The notes beneath the pieces were generated by a model, which saw nothing but the letters and a program-made list of their open reading frames with translations, did no database searches and was not told where the DNA came from. Positions 1 through 8,521 of a stretch of DNA of 64,000 nucleotides are shown piece after piece (within the stretch, counting starts at the first letter, position 1; each line of letters opens with the position of its first letter). Position numbers and translations under genes: made by a program. The stretch covers positions 35,666 to 99,665 of the forward strand of contig NZ_JBEXAE010000010.1 in assembly GCF_040566695.1 (NCBI RefSeq), read 5' to 3'. Origin of the DNA: Sediminicola arcticus (GTDB lineage Bacteria; Bacteroidota; Bacteroidia; Flavobacteriales; Flavobacteriaceae).

Positions 1-891
1 TTTGCCACCAAACCATAACAGGACTCCAATGACCAAAATCCCCAGGAATTCTCCTGTTGGGGAGGCGAGATTTTGCCTATTGAGTAATTTGTTGGAGAAA
101 TCAAAAAATCGGAACGTAGACGAATTGAAAGTTTTTTGAAATCTTGATTCTGCGTTAAATGCCTTGATTACCCTAAGTCCGCCCAAGGTTTCCTCTACAA
201 TGGATAGGAATTCCCCTGATTCTCTTTGAACTCGGTCTGATTTCTTTTTTAATGATTTCCCAATTCTAGAAATGATCATTCCTGCAATGGGGATAAAAAT
301 AAACACGAAAAGGGTAAGTTTGGTACTGATACCAAACATGATGATAATGGTAAATAAAATAGTAAGCGGTTCCCTTACGATCAATTCTAAAACGGAAAGG
401 AAGGAATGCTGAATTTCCAAGACATCTGAGGTAATTCTAGCAATGACATCGCCTTTTCTTTTTTCCGAATAGTAGGAAATAGGGAGTTCTACTATTTTTT
501 GGTACATTTTATTTCTAATGTCCTTTAATACCCCGTTCCTGAGAAAAGTAATATAATACATGGCCAGGTAATTGAAGAAATTCTTTAACAAGAATAATAT
601 CAATACCAATCCAATGACCAAAACTAGTCCCTTCATCTCATCATTTCCTGAATAAGCAGTAACTCTAAAATTGATATACTCTTGCAAATAATCCTTTAAG
701 TGGCGCATACCCGTATAGGTGGGTTCCACAAAAACTTTTTTATCCTGTTTAAATAGCACATCCAACATAGGGATTAATGCTGCAAAAGACAGGGCACTAA
801 AAAGTGCATAAAGAATATTAAAGAATATATTTAGGTAGCCATATTTTTTATAAGGTTTGGCAAACCGAAGAATTTTTTTAAAATACTCCAT
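1..891 (-). CDS. ABC exporter, membrane domain (partial, 3' end outside window)
   Basis: The first 297 codons are present, reading leftward off the window edge. The protein begins MEYFKKILRFAKPYKK and shows the layout of a type IV ABC exporter half-transporter (MsbA/MDR-like): a basic N-terminus, a first hydrophobic segment near residues 18-40, a periplasmic loop, then further hydrophobic segments near 83-105, 165-190 and 280-295. The intracellular-loop signature around VIARITSDV is seen near residue 158. The nucleotide-binding domain would lie outside the window. The ATG shares its A with the TAA of the upstream phosphosugar mutase (TAATG), so the two are translationally linked and probably one operon with the glycosyltransferase. 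Substrate cannot be told; lipid or glycolipid export would suit the neighbours, but that is inference. Confidence 0.88.
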   Translation of the reverse strand, partial: MEYFKKILRFAKPYKKYGYLNIFFNILYALFSALSFAALIPMLDVLFKQDKKVFVEPTYTGMRHLKDYLQEYINFRVTAYSGNDEMKGLVLVIGLVLILFLLKNFFNYLAMYYITFLRNGVLKDIRNKMYQKIVELPISYYSEKRKGDVIARITSDVLEIQHSFLSVLELIVREPLTILFTIIIMFGISTKLTLFVFIFIPIAGMIISRIGKSLKKKSDRVQRESGEFLSIVEETLGGLRVIKAFNAESRFQKTFNSSTFRFFDFSNKLLNRQNLASPTGEFLGILVIGVLLWFGGK

Positions 892-2600
892 TAATTCAGT
901 TTCAGTTCATTTAAGATTCTGTTGATCTTTTGGTCCAATTCCGCATCTACCTTTTTAAAATTGCTAGCCTTTTCCAAGGTTGAATTGATGCTAAAATAGA
1001 ATTTTATCTTAGGTTCCGTCCCACTAGGCCTAGCTGCCATAATGGTCCCGTCCTCTGTTGTATAGATCAATACATTGGATTTTGGTATGTCTATAGTGGT
1101 TGTTTTGCCTGTCACCATATCCTTTTTAGTAGAGGTATTATAGTCGTCTACATAGATAACCTTGGATCCATCTATGGATATTACAGGGTTATTTTTGTAA
1201 TCTATCATCATCTGTTTTATTTCCTCAGCCCCAGTGATTCCTTTTTTAGTCAAGGAAATCAATTTCTCTTTATAAAAACCAAAATCTACATAACAGGCTA
1301 TCAAATCTTCGTAGAATGAACTGCCATTAGCCTTGGCATTGGCACCAATTTCACAAGCTAATAAGGTTGCGGTCACGGCATCCTTATCCCGGACAAAATC
1401 ACCTACCATAAATCCAAAACTTTCTTCTCCCCCACCTACAAAGTGTTGCTTTGGAAAATCTTTGATCATTTTAGCGATCCACTTGAAGCCTGTTAGAGCT
1501 GTCTTGCATTCTACACCATAGGCATTTGCCAATGCAGGCATCATAGGGGTAGATACAATGGTAGAGGCTATAAATTCATTCCCTTCCATCCCTTGGGCCT
1601 TGCGCTGATCCAGTAAAAATTTAGTCATGAGCACCATGGTCTGGTTCCCGTTCAACAATTCCATTTTACCATCAAGGTTGCGTACAGCAATACCTAATCG
1701 GTCACTGTCAGGATCAGTTCCAACAACCATATCCGCACCAATCTCTTCAGCCTTTTTTATGGCTATGTTTAATGCTTCTGGTTCTTCTGGGTTAGGCGAT
1801 TTAACTGTTGGAAAGTTACCATCTGGAACCGCTTGCTCTTCAATTATGGTAACATTTTTGTACCCAGCCCTTTTTAAAACTTCGGGAATGGCAGTAATGG
1901 AAGTACCATGCAATGATGTAAAAACAATTTTAAAATCGTCCTTACCCTTTGCATTAAAGTTCCCATTTTTTACCGACGCTGAGATAAAAGGCTCGTCAAC
2001 CTCTTTATCTATTAATTGGATCAAGCTTTCATCTGCCTCAAATTTGATATCCTCGAATGAAAGTTTGTTGATTTCGGAAATGATTTCCACATCCTGAGGC
2101 GGAACAATTTGTCCCCCGTCTGTCCAATATACCTTATACCCATTATATTCCGGTGGATTATGGGAGGCTGTTAATACTATTCCTGCATGACAGTTTAAAT
2201 ATTTTACGGCAAAAGATAGGGCAGGGGTGGTCCTTAATTCGGAGAACAAAAACACCTTAATGCCGTTTGCGGCAAATACATCAGCTACTGTTTTTGCAAG
2301 GGTGTCGCTATTGTGTCTGCAATCATAGGCGATGACCACTTTTAGCGCCTCATTGGGGTAGACCTTTTTAAGGTAGTTACTCAGTCCCTGGGTGTTTTTC
2401 CCCAAGGTGTATTTATTGATTCTGTTAGTTCCTACCCCCATTATACCTCGCATACCTCCCGTTCCAAATTCTAAGTCCTTGTAAAACCTATCCTTTAGTT
2501 CTTCGATATTTGTTTTCATCAGATTTTCGATTTCCTTTTTTGTGTTGGCGTCAAAAAAATCGGTTAACCAGCTTTTTGCGGTGTTGAGTATGGCGTCCAT
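891..2600 (-). CDS. phospho-sugar mutase (phosphoglucomutase/phosphomannomutase family)
   Basis: A 569-residue alpha-D-phosphohexomutase that interconverts hexose 1- and 6-phosphates in the cytoplasm, supplying sugar-nucleotide synthesis. All four family signatures are present: the catalytic phosphoserine loop TASHNPPEYNG (Ser146), the magnesium loop GTDPDSDR near residue 300, the sugar-specificity loop GGGEESFGF near 395, and the phosphate-binding loop RPSGTEPKIKF near 530. Length matches the long PgcA-type mutases of Bacteroidota and Firmicutes. It sits between a glycosyltransferase (48 bases upstream) and an ABC exporter that overlaps its stop codon, which fits a role in envelope polysaccharide or glycolipid supply. 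Whether glucose or mannose phosphate is preferred cannot be read from the sequence. Confidence 0.95.
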   Translation of the reverse strand: MDAILNTAKSWLTDFFDANTKKEIENLMKTNIEELKDRFYKDLEFGTGGMRGIMGVGTNRINKYTLGKNTQGLSNYLKKVYPNEALKVVIAYDCRHNSDTLAKTVADVFAANGIKVFLFSELRTTPALSFAVKYLNCHAGIVLTASHNPPEYNGYKVYWTDGGQIVPPQDVEIISEINKLSFEDIKFEADESLIQLIDKEVDEPFISASVKNGNFNAKGKDDFKIVFTSLHGTSITAIPEVLKRAGYKNVTIIEEQAVPDGNFPTVKSPNPEEPEALNIAIKKAEEIGADMVVGTDPDSDRLGIAVRNLDGKMELLNGNQTMVLMTKFLLDQRKAQGMEGNEFIASTIVSTPMMPALANAYGVECKTALTGFKWIAKMIKDFPKQHFVGGGEESFGFMVGDFVRDKDAVTATLLACEIGANAKANGSSFYEDLIACYVDFGFYKEKLISLTKKGITGAEEIKQMMIDYKNNPVISIDGSKVIYVDDYNTSTKKDMVTGKTTTIDIPKSNVLIYTTEDGTIMAARPSGTEPKIKFYFSINSTLEKASNFKKVDAELDQKINRILNELKLN

Positions 2601-2648
2601 ATGCGTATTACTATTTATGGTATATTTAAATTTATAAAGAATATTGTT

Positions 2649-3605
2649 TTAATCTTTGGTGAGGTTCAATTCTTCAGAAATGGAGTAACTGGTTTCATTT
2701 TTTCTAGCCCTTACCATTATTTCACCTAGGAAACCTGCCAAAAATAGCTGAGTACCAATGATCATAGCGGTTAAGGCTATGAAAAATTGTGGCCGTTCCG
2801 TGATTAATCTTCCAGTAGGGTGAATAAAGAGTTTATCAATACCTAGGTAAGTCGAAAAACCAAGGCCAATAATAAACATTAGTACACCTAATGCCCCGAA
2901 GAGGTGCATAGGCCGTTTTCCAAACTTGGATACGAACCATATGGTAATCAAATCTAAAAATCCATTGATAAAACGTTCCATGCCGAATTTAGTTTTTCCA
3001 TATTTCCTAGCCTGATGCTGTACTACTTTTTCCCCAATTTTGGAGAAACCTGCACTTTTTGCCAATACGGGGATGTAGCGGTGCATTTCACCGGAGACCT
3101 CTATGTTTTTTACGACTTCCTTCTTGTAAGCCTTAAGGCCACAATTAAAATCGTGCAGTCGTACTCCAGAGGTTCTTCTCGCTGCCCAATTGAATAATTT
3201 TGAAGGTAAGTTTTTAGAGAGAATAGAATCATATCTCTTTTTCTTCCATCCTGATATTAAATCGTAGTTTTCCTCTTTGATGAGCTTGTATAAATCTGTG
3301 ATCTCTTCTGGGTTATCCTGTAGGTCGGCATCCATAGTAATGATCACATCACCTTTTGCAGCTTTGAAACCAGCGTGTAAGGCTTGCGACTTTCCAAAGT
3401 TTTTTAGAAAACGAATTCCTTTTACGTGAGGGTTTTGAAAGGAAAGTTCTGAGATGATTTTCCAAGAAGTGTCTGTGCTTCCATCATCTATAAAGAGAAT
3501 TTCATATAAAAAATGATTGGATTGCATTACTTGCACAATCCAATCATGTAATTCTTTTAGTGATTCTTCTTCGTTAAGTAAGGGAATTACTATGCTTATA
3601 TTCAT
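2649..3605 (-). CDS. family 2 glycosyltransferase with C-terminal membrane anchor
   Basis: 318 residues. The N-terminal two thirds is a GT-A fold family 2 transferase: start IVIPLLNEEESL, a DDGSTD nucleotide-sugar motif near residue 42 and a metal-binding MDADLQDNPEE near 92. Two hydrophobic helices near 235-260 and 275-300 anchor it in the inner membrane. This is the layout of DPM1/ArnC/GtrB-type enzymes that load a sugar onto polyprenyl phosphate. It lies in a minus-strand run with a DUF4199 membrane protein upstream (34 bases) and a phosphosugar mutase downstream (48 bases), a plausible sugar activation and transfer unit. The sugar donor is unknown. Confidence 0.93.
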   Translation of the reverse strand: MNISIVIPLLNEEESLKELHDWIVQVMQSNHFLYEILFIDDGSTDTSWKIISELSFQNPHVKGIRFLKNFGKSQALHAGFKAAKGDVIITMDADLQDNPEEITDLYKLIKEENYDLISGWKKKRYDSILSKNLPSKLFNWAARRTSGVRLHDFNCGLKAYKKEVVKNIEVSGEMHRYIPVLAKSAGFSKIGEKVVQHQARKYGKTKFGMERFINGFLDLITIWFVSKFGKRPMHLFGALGVLMFIIGLGFSTYLGIDKLFIHPTGRLITERPQFFIALTAMIIGTQLFLAGFLGEIMVRARKNETSYSISEELNLTKD

Positions 3606-3639
3606 TTGGTACCGCTGAGAATAATTTCAAAAGTACAAA

Positions 3640-4164
3640 TTACTGATTAGTTTCTTGTTTTTTTAGTATCAAAGCAGCAATTAAAGAGAATATAAAGCCT
3701 GCGACAAGGCTATATACGAGTCCAAATACAATTTGCATGGAAGGTGTGGAGAATTTTTTACCCATTTCCAATTGTGTATCTATTTGATCAGAAGTTTTTT
3801 TGGTCGTTTCCATTAATACTCCTTTTTGATATTCCATGGCCTTCTCCATCATTTCAGGATCAATAATCCCAGCCATTACTTGATTGAATAAAATCCCCAT
3901 TACACCACCAACGATAGCTATACCCAAACCTACTTTTAAGCCCTGACCTAAGGTCATAAACCCATTGTTTGCTTTTTTGAATTGAAGCATTCCCAGTACA
4001 ATAACAGCAATCATAAGAATTACACTTACACCCAATACAAGCATGCCACCTTGGTAGTGCATGTCCAAAGAGTATAACATCATTGCAAATACAATGCTTA
4101 TTCCTCCGAGAATTAATCCAAAATTTAAAGCTGTTTTCCCTGTGTTCGGTTTGTCTTCTTCCAT
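3640..4164 (-). CDS. DUF4199 family membrane protein
   Basis: 174 residues with four hydrophobic segments (about 12-33, 39-59, 75-97 and 145-168) and a charged, helix-rich loop at 100-140 between the third and fourth. Sequence and topology fit DUF4199, a Bacteroidota family with no known function. It is the first gene of the leftward run with the glycosyltransferase and phosphosugar mutase, so a part in envelope assembly is likely, though unproven. The 168-base gap to the divergent L31 gene must hold its promoter. Confidence 0.85.
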   Translation of the reverse strand: MEEDKPNTGKTALNFGLILGGISIVFAMMLYSLDMHYQGGMLVLGVSVILMIAVIVLGMLQFKKANNGFMTLGQGLKVGLGIAIVGGVMGILFNQVMAGIIDPEMMEKAMEYQKGVLMETTKKTSDQIDTQLEMGKKFSTPSMQIVFGLVYSLVAGFIFSLIAALILKKQETNQ

Positions 4165-4264
4165 TTTTTTTATAGTTTTACGGTTGTTTGCTATTAGTTG
4201 TTAACCGTCTATTTTTGTTACAGATAATTAATGTTTTTTTATTTTAATTTTTTTTTCGATTTAA

Positions 4265-4295
4265 ATTGTTGTTTTCGGAAAAATCCCTAAATTTG
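4265..4295 (+). promoter_or_regulatory. Bacteroidota-type promoter of rpmE2
   Basis: A -7 box TAAATTTG (4288-4295) follows an ATTG -33 box (4265-4268) by exactly 19 bases, matching the Bacteroidota sigma consensus TTTG-N19-TAnnTTTG with one mismatch in the -33 box. The start codon of L31 lies 37 bases downstream, leaving an A-rich leader without a Shine-Dalgarno sequence. Confidence 0.75.
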
Positions 4296-4332
4296 CAGTT
4301 CTAAAAATTGAGAGTTTTAAAGGTTTTTTACC

Positions 4333-4587
4333 ATGAAGAAAGGAATACACCCAGAGAATTATAGATTAGTAGCTTTTAAGGATATGTCTAATGAAGACGT
4401 GTTTCTTACTAAATCTACGGCAGATACCAAAGAGACTTTGGAAGTTGATGGTGTTGAATACCCAGTTGTAAAGATGGAGATTTCAAGAACATCACACCCA
4501 TTTTATACTGGTAAGGCTAAATTAGTAGATACTGCTGGTCGTATTGACAAGTTCAAGAACAAATATAAAAAGTTCATCAAAGAGTAA
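4333..4587 (+). CDS. rpmE2: 50S ribosomal protein bL31, type B
   Basis: 84 residues beginning MKKGIHPENYRLVAFKD. The long form with the HPFYTGKAKLVDTAGRID segment and the FKNKYKK end is the type B (C-minus) L31, which lacks the CxxC zinc ribbon; no cysteine is present in this protein. It binds at the central protuberance of the 50S subunit. The gene is monocistronic: its own promoter at 4265-4295 and a strong intrinsic terminator at 4611-4647. Start supported by promoter distance and family length. Confidence 0.97.
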   Translation: MKKGIHPENYRLVAFKDMSNEDVFLTKSTADTKETLEVDGVEYPVVKMEISRTSHPFYTGKAKLVDTAGRIDKFKNKYKKFIKE

Positions 4588-4610
4588 ACTTTTTCACACT
4601 ACTGCATATA

Positions 4611-4647
4611 GTCACGCCCCGATGTTAATCGAGGCGTGACTTTTTTT
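4611..4647 (+). terminator. intrinsic terminator of rpmE2
   Basis: GTCACGCC (4611-4618) pairs with GGCGTGAC (4633-4640), and CGAT with ATCG inside it across one C/A mismatch; the loop is GTTA. Seven T follow (4641-4647). The downstream gene must start after this hairpin. Confidence 0.92.
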
Positions 4648-4668
4648 ATTTTTACAAAAAATAGAACC

Positions 4669-5844
4669 ATGAATTATATTCTTTTCGACGGTACGGTAAG
4701 AAATGCTTTGTTACCGTTTACTTTTACAAGGCCAGTGGCAGATATTAGGGTTGGCATTTTGACCATAAGGGAGAAATGGGAAAAATTCTTGGGCTATACC
4801 ACAACAACCATTACCGAAGAATACCTGTCTGAAAAGTATCCTATGGTGGAAATGGAAGAAAATATATTGATCAATGCTTCTTTCTTACCCAATGAAGGCT
4901 TGGTGGCATTGGTAAAAAATCTAAAGCCGTACGAGGCCATTTTTCAAAAGGAGGAAATCATTGCCTTTTATTCTTTGGAAACACAAGAAGACCCCGATTT
5001 TTCTAAATACACCGCTTTAGAGTTTGAAAGTGATGTTTTAAGGATAGAACATACTTGGGATATTTTTTCCAAAAATGGAAAGGCAATAGAAGCCGATTTC
5101 AAATTAGTTACCGAAGGTAGAAAAAGTGCCCCCATTTCTAAAACCAATACTATTTTTAACTCAAAGAATATCTTTTTGGAAGATGGTGCCAAAGTGGAAT
5201 GCAGCATTCTTAACGCCAATGATGGACCTATATACATTGGAAAAGACGCAGAGGTTATGGAAGGCTGTATCATTAGAGGTGGTTTTGCTCTTGGGGAACA
5301 TGCCGTTGTTAAAATGGGTGCCAAGATATATGGGCCTACCACAGCTGGGCCTTATTGTCGCATTGGGGGAGAGGTGAACAACGCTGTTCTTTTTTCGTAC
5401 TCCAATAAGGGTCATGATGGGTTTTTAGGAAATGCTGTTTTGGGAGAATGGTGTAATATTGGGGCCGACTCCAACAATTCCAACCTGAAAAATAATTATG
5501 AGCCTGTTCGTTTATGGAGTTATGAGACAGAAGGCTTTGCAAAAACTGGACTTCAGTTTTGCGGATTAATGATGGGAGACCATAGTAAGTGTGGAATCAA
5601 TACCATGTTTAATACGGGGACAGTTATAGGGGTGAGTGCCAATATTTTTGGTTCAGGGTTCCCTAGGAATTTTGTCCCAAGCTACAGCTGGGGTGGGGCT
5701 TCTGGTTTTACCACTTACTTGCCTAAAAAAGCCTTTGAAACAGCCAAAATAGCGATGGAAAGAAGGGGTGTGGAATTCGATGAAGTAGAGGCTGGTATTT
5801 TGAATCACGTTTTTGAGGAAACAAAAAAATGGCGTAAAGATTAA
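4669..5844 (+). CDS. GlmU-family sugar nucleotidyltransferase/acyltransferase-like protein
   Basis: 391 residues from ATG 4669 (MNYILFDGTVRNALLPFTF). An earlier in-frame ATG at 4636 lies inside the L31 terminator hairpin and can be set aside. The N-terminal half is a degenerate nucleotidyltransferase-like domain: the FTRPVADIRVG segment replaces the usual GxGTRM pyrophosphorylase loop. The C-terminal half is a left-handed beta-helix of hexapeptide repeats (from about residue 165: AKVECSILNA, GPIYIGKDAEV, GARVIG-like turns). This matches the Bacteroidota GlmU family of putative sugar nucleotidyltransferases, distinct from true GlmU. Loss of the pyrophosphorylase loop makes the chemical activity uncertain. 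Confidence 0.88.
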   Translation: MNYILFDGTVRNALLPFTFTRPVADIRVGILTIREKWEKFLGYTTTTITEEYLSEKYPMVEMEENILINASFLPNEGLVALVKNLKPYEAIFQKEEIIAFYSLETQEDPDFSKYTALEFESDVLRIEHTWDIFSKNGKAIEADFKLVTEGRKSAPISKTNTIFNSKNIFLEDGAKVECSILNANDGPIYIGKDAEVMEGCIIRGGFALGEHAVVKMGAKIYGPTTAGPYCRIGGEVNNAVLFSYSNKGHDGFLGNAVLGEWCNIGADSNNSNLKNNYEPVRLWSYETEGFAKTGLQFCGLMMGDHSKCGINTMFNTGTVIGVSANIFGSGFPRNFVPSYSWGGASGFTTYLPKKAFETAKIAMERRGVEFDEVEAGILNHVFEETKKWRKD

Positions 5845-5905
5845 GAATATAAATCTACTTAAATAGTTAACAATTACTCTATTTTATAGAACAAACATTT
5901 GTTGG

Positions 5906-5913
5906 TATATTTG
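5906..5913 (+). promoter_or_regulatory. -7 promoter element upstream of mtaB
   Basis: TATATTTG matches the Bacteroidota -7 box TAnnTTTG. At the ideal -33 position only TTTT is found, so this is a half-match. It lies 72 bases before the mtaB start. Confidence 0.5.
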
Positions 5914-5984
5914 CAAGCCTAAAAGTTCTATCCTTTATAAAGGTGGATACTCTTGAATACTAGGTAGATCGTAAGAAGTGGACC

Positions 5985-7313
5985 ATGAAAAAGAAAGTAG
6001 CATTTTATACGTTGGGTTGTAAACTTAACTTTTCAGAGACATCAACAATTGCTAGAGGTTTTGAAGACGAAGGCTTTCAGCGTGTAGACTTTTCTGAAGC
6101 TGCCGATATGTATGTGATCAATACATGTTCGGTAACAGAAAATGCAGACAAACGGTTCAAAAATATAGTAAAACAGGCGCAGAAAGTTAATCCTGATGCA
6201 TATGTGGCAGCTATTGGCTGTTATGCCCAGTTGAAACCAGAACAACTTGCTGCTGTAGATGGGGTAGATCTTGTATTAGGAGCTACAGAAAAATTCAAGA
6301 TAACAGATTATGTCAACGACCTTTCCAAAAATGATTTTGGAGAGATACACTCCTGCGAAATAGAGGATGCCGATTTTTATGTGGGTAGTTATGCCATTGG
6401 CGATAGAACCAGGGCATTTTTGAAAGTGCAAGACGGATGTGATTATAAGTGTACCTATTGTACCATTCCTTTGGCTCGTGGTATTTCCAGAAGTGATACC
6501 CTGCAAAATGTATTAGATAACGCCGCTGAAATTTCCTCTCAAGGAATTAAGGAAATTGTCCTAACTGGGGTAAATATAGGTGATTATGGAAAGGGAGAGT
6601 TCGGAAATAAAAAACACGAAAACACCTTTTTGGATCTCGTAAAAGCCTTGGATACTGTTGAAGGAATCCACAGGCTAAGGATTTCATCCATAGAGCCTAA
6701 TTTGCTAAAAAATGAGACGATAGATTTTGTGTCTAAGAGCAAAACGTTTGTTCCCCATTTTCATATTCCTTTGCAGAGTGGCAGTGACGCCATCTTAAAA
6801 TTGATGAAAAGAAGATATTTAACCAATCTATACCTGGATAGGGTTGCTCAAATTAGACGAACTATGCCGGATGCCTGTATTGGAGTTGACGTCATTGTTG
6901 GGTTTCCAGGAGAGACAAATGAGCACTTTTTGGAAACGTATCATTTTTTAAATGAATTGGATATTTCCTACCTACATGTATTCATGTATTCTGAAAGGGA
7001 TAATACGGTTGCCGCAGATATGGAGGGCGTTGTCCCTAAAAATGTACGAAACAAACGCAGTAAAATGCTGAGAGGCTTATCGGTAAAAAAGAGACGCGCC
7101 TTTTATGAAGGTCAGCTTGGAACTAACAGAACTGTATTGTTTGAGGGAGAGAATAAGGAAGGGTATATACAAGGGTTTACAGAGAATTATGTGAAAGTTA
7201 GGACGCCTTGGGATCCTGCTTTGGTGAATACTTTGTGCAAAATATGCCTTACCGAAATTGATGAAGAGGGTCTGGTTCGGTTTGAATTTGTAGCATCAGA
7301 GGTAACTATATAA
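5985..7313 (+). CDS. mtaB: tRNA t6A37 methylthiotransferase MtaB
   Basis: 442 residues, a radical-SAM methylthiotransferase that turns t6A at position 37 of ANN-decoding tRNAs into ms2t6A. The N-terminal UPF0004 domain carries the three auxiliary cluster cysteines (C12 in TLGCKLN, C48 in NTCSV, C79 in AIGCYAQ). The radical SAM cluster motif is CDYKCTYC at 152-159. The C-terminal part from about 375 looks like a TRAM-type tRNA-binding domain. TLGCKLN points to the MtaB branch over MiaB (usually YGCQMN) or RimO. Single gene ending in a terminator shared with the convergent small gene. Confidence 0.94.
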   Translation: MKKKVAFYTLGCKLNFSETSTIARGFEDEGFQRVDFSEAADMYVINTCSVTENADKRFKNIVKQAQKVNPDAYVAAIGCYAQLKPEQLAAVDGVDLVLGATEKFKITDYVNDLSKNDFGEIHSCEIEDADFYVGSYAIGDRTRAFLKVQDGCDYKCTYCTIPLARGISRSDTLQNVLDNAAEISSQGIKEIVLTGVNIGDYGKGEFGNKKHENTFLDLVKALDTVEGIHRLRISSIEPNLLKNETIDFVSKSKTFVPHFHIPLQSGSDAILKLMKRRYLTNLYLDRVAQIRRTMPDACIGVDVIVGFPGETNEHFLETYHFLNELDISYLHVFMYSERDNTVAADMEGVVPKNVRNKRSKMLRGLSVKKRRAFYEGQLGTNRTVLFEGENKEGYIQGFTENYVKVRTPWDPALVNTLCKICLTEIDEEGLVRFEFVASEVTI

Positions 7314-7342
7314 AAAAAAGCCTCTCGAAGGAAAGGCTTTTT
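7312..7342. terminator. bidirectional terminator between mtaB and a GNAT-like gene
   Basis: AAAGCCT (7317-7323) pairs with AGGCTTT (7334-7340) across a 10-base loop, with an A tract before and T tract after. It can serve both mtaB (plus) and the convergent gene ending at 7350 (minus). Confidence 0.75.
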
Positions 7343-7349
7343 GTGTTTT

Positions 7350-7643
7350 TTAAATACGAATTCCAACAGGTAGCATTTCTTTATACTGCCTATTTTTTCT
7401 TAAAAATCCTGCAATTTCAGGACTTGTAGGGACCACCCTTAAGTTATTCTCTTGGATATTGTTCAACACAGCCTTAATAAAATCCTCCTTAAAACCTTCA
7501 ATTGTAATCTCCTCAGGGATTACCAATTTTGTCAAAAAAACTTTACGCTCTTGTGAAGAATACTCAATTTTAGCTAATTGCCCGTCAACGGTTGTTTCAA
7601 ATTGACGCAAGAAACTATTGTCCTTAATTAATACTTCATTCAT
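7350..7643 (-). CDS. small GNAT-like (YjdJ/Gtn type) N-acetyltransferase-like protein
   Basis: 97 residues. The order of elements matches the small GNAT family represented by Acetyltransf_CG: an N-terminal DGQLAKIEYS strand, a KLVIPEEI strand in place of the family's TxVPEExRG, a helix, then NLRVVPTSPEIAGFLRKN corresponding to the family's KVxPxCPxVxxxxxxHPEY end. The glycine-rich acetyl-CoA loop (RGxGIG) is replaced by TIEGFKED, so catalytic activity is doubtful. Identification is by pattern, without alignment. Confidence 0.72.
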   Translation of the reverse strand: MNEVLIKDNSFLRQFETTVDGQLAKIEYSSQERKVFLTKLVIPEEITIEGFKEDFIKAVLNNIQENNLRVVPTSPEIAGFLRKNRQYKEMLPVGIRI

Positions 7644-7817
7644 ATAGTTTGATATTTGATTGCGTAAGATTGTAATTGAGATGTTTTTAACATCGCCTCA
7701 ATTCTATTATGTTAAAATCAGTCTTTGGAACAAGAAATTATTATTATGGCAACAAATTTAAGGAAAATTTAGCTACATTCCTAGCTTATTATACACAAGC
7801 AGGGATAACCTAAACAT

Positions 7818-8483
7818 ATGATCCATGTATATTTTATGCCAGGGATGGCAGCCAATTCTACTATTTTCAATCAAATAATTTTACCTTCAGATATATTTGA
7901 AAAACATGTTTTGGACTGGTTTTTGCCGGAAAGGGGTATGACACTGACCGAATACGCCTTAGTGATGTGTTTAAAGATTGAGCATAAGGATATAGTTTTG
8001 GTAGGGGTTTCTTTTGGAGGTATGCTGGTTCAGGAAATGGCCAAGCATATTTCGGTAAAAAAAGTCATAGTAATCTCTAGTGTTAAACTTACCTCCGAAC
8101 TTCCAAAACGCATGATTTTTGCTAAATATACTAAAATACATAAGTTACTACCCACAGGTTTGGTCAATAACGTAGAATTATTGGCAAAATATGCGTTTGG
8201 GGAAACCGTGACAAAAAGATTACAGCTCTATGAACAGTATTTGTCTATTAAAGATAAATACTATATAGATTGGTCCATAGATCAAATTGTAAATTGGAAT
8301 CAAGCTACATGTCCACCTAATGTGGTGCATATTCATGGGGAAAAAGACAATGTTTTTCCTATCCAGTATATCAAAGATTGCATCACGGTTAAGAATGGAT
8401 CTCATACAATGATAATTCATAGATTTAAATGGTTTAATGAGCACCTACCTAAAATTATTTTAGATAATGGACGTTCTATTTAA
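7818..8483 (+). CDS. alpha/beta hydrolase
   Basis: 221 residues with the alpha/beta hydrolase pattern: a HGxxx-like strand end FMPGMAANS near residue 6, nucleophile elbow GVSFGG with Ser65, an acidic residue in HGEKDNVFP near 174 and the catalytic His in NGSHTM near 193. No signal peptide. Substrate unknown; small esterases of this kind act in the cytoplasm. It stands 38 bases before the lytic transglycosylase gene and may be co-transcribed with it. Confidence 0.85.
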   Translation: MIHVYFMPGMAANSTIFNQIILPSDIFEKHVLDWFLPERGMTLTEYALVMCLKIEHKDIVLVGVSFGGMLVQEMAKHISVKKVIVISSVKLTSELPKRMIFAKYTKIHKLLPTGLVNNVELLAKYAFGETVTKRLQLYEQYLSIKDKYYIDWSIDQIVNWNQATCPPNVVHIHGEKDNVFPIQYIKDCITVKNGSHTMIIHRFKWFNEHLPKIILDNGRSI

Positions 8484-8521
8484 TTTCTTTATTATATTGA
8501 ACAAACACTAAGAGAAGGATT

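Noticed and set aside
1627..2097. 156-codon open frame on the plus strand within the phosphosugar mutase gene
   Set aside because: Antisense shadow of a well-conserved enzyme; no signal, motif or promoter of its own.
4636..4668. Earlier ATG for the GlmU-like gene
   Set aside because: It lies inside the 3' arm of the L31 terminator hairpin; the family-like N-terminus begins at 4669.
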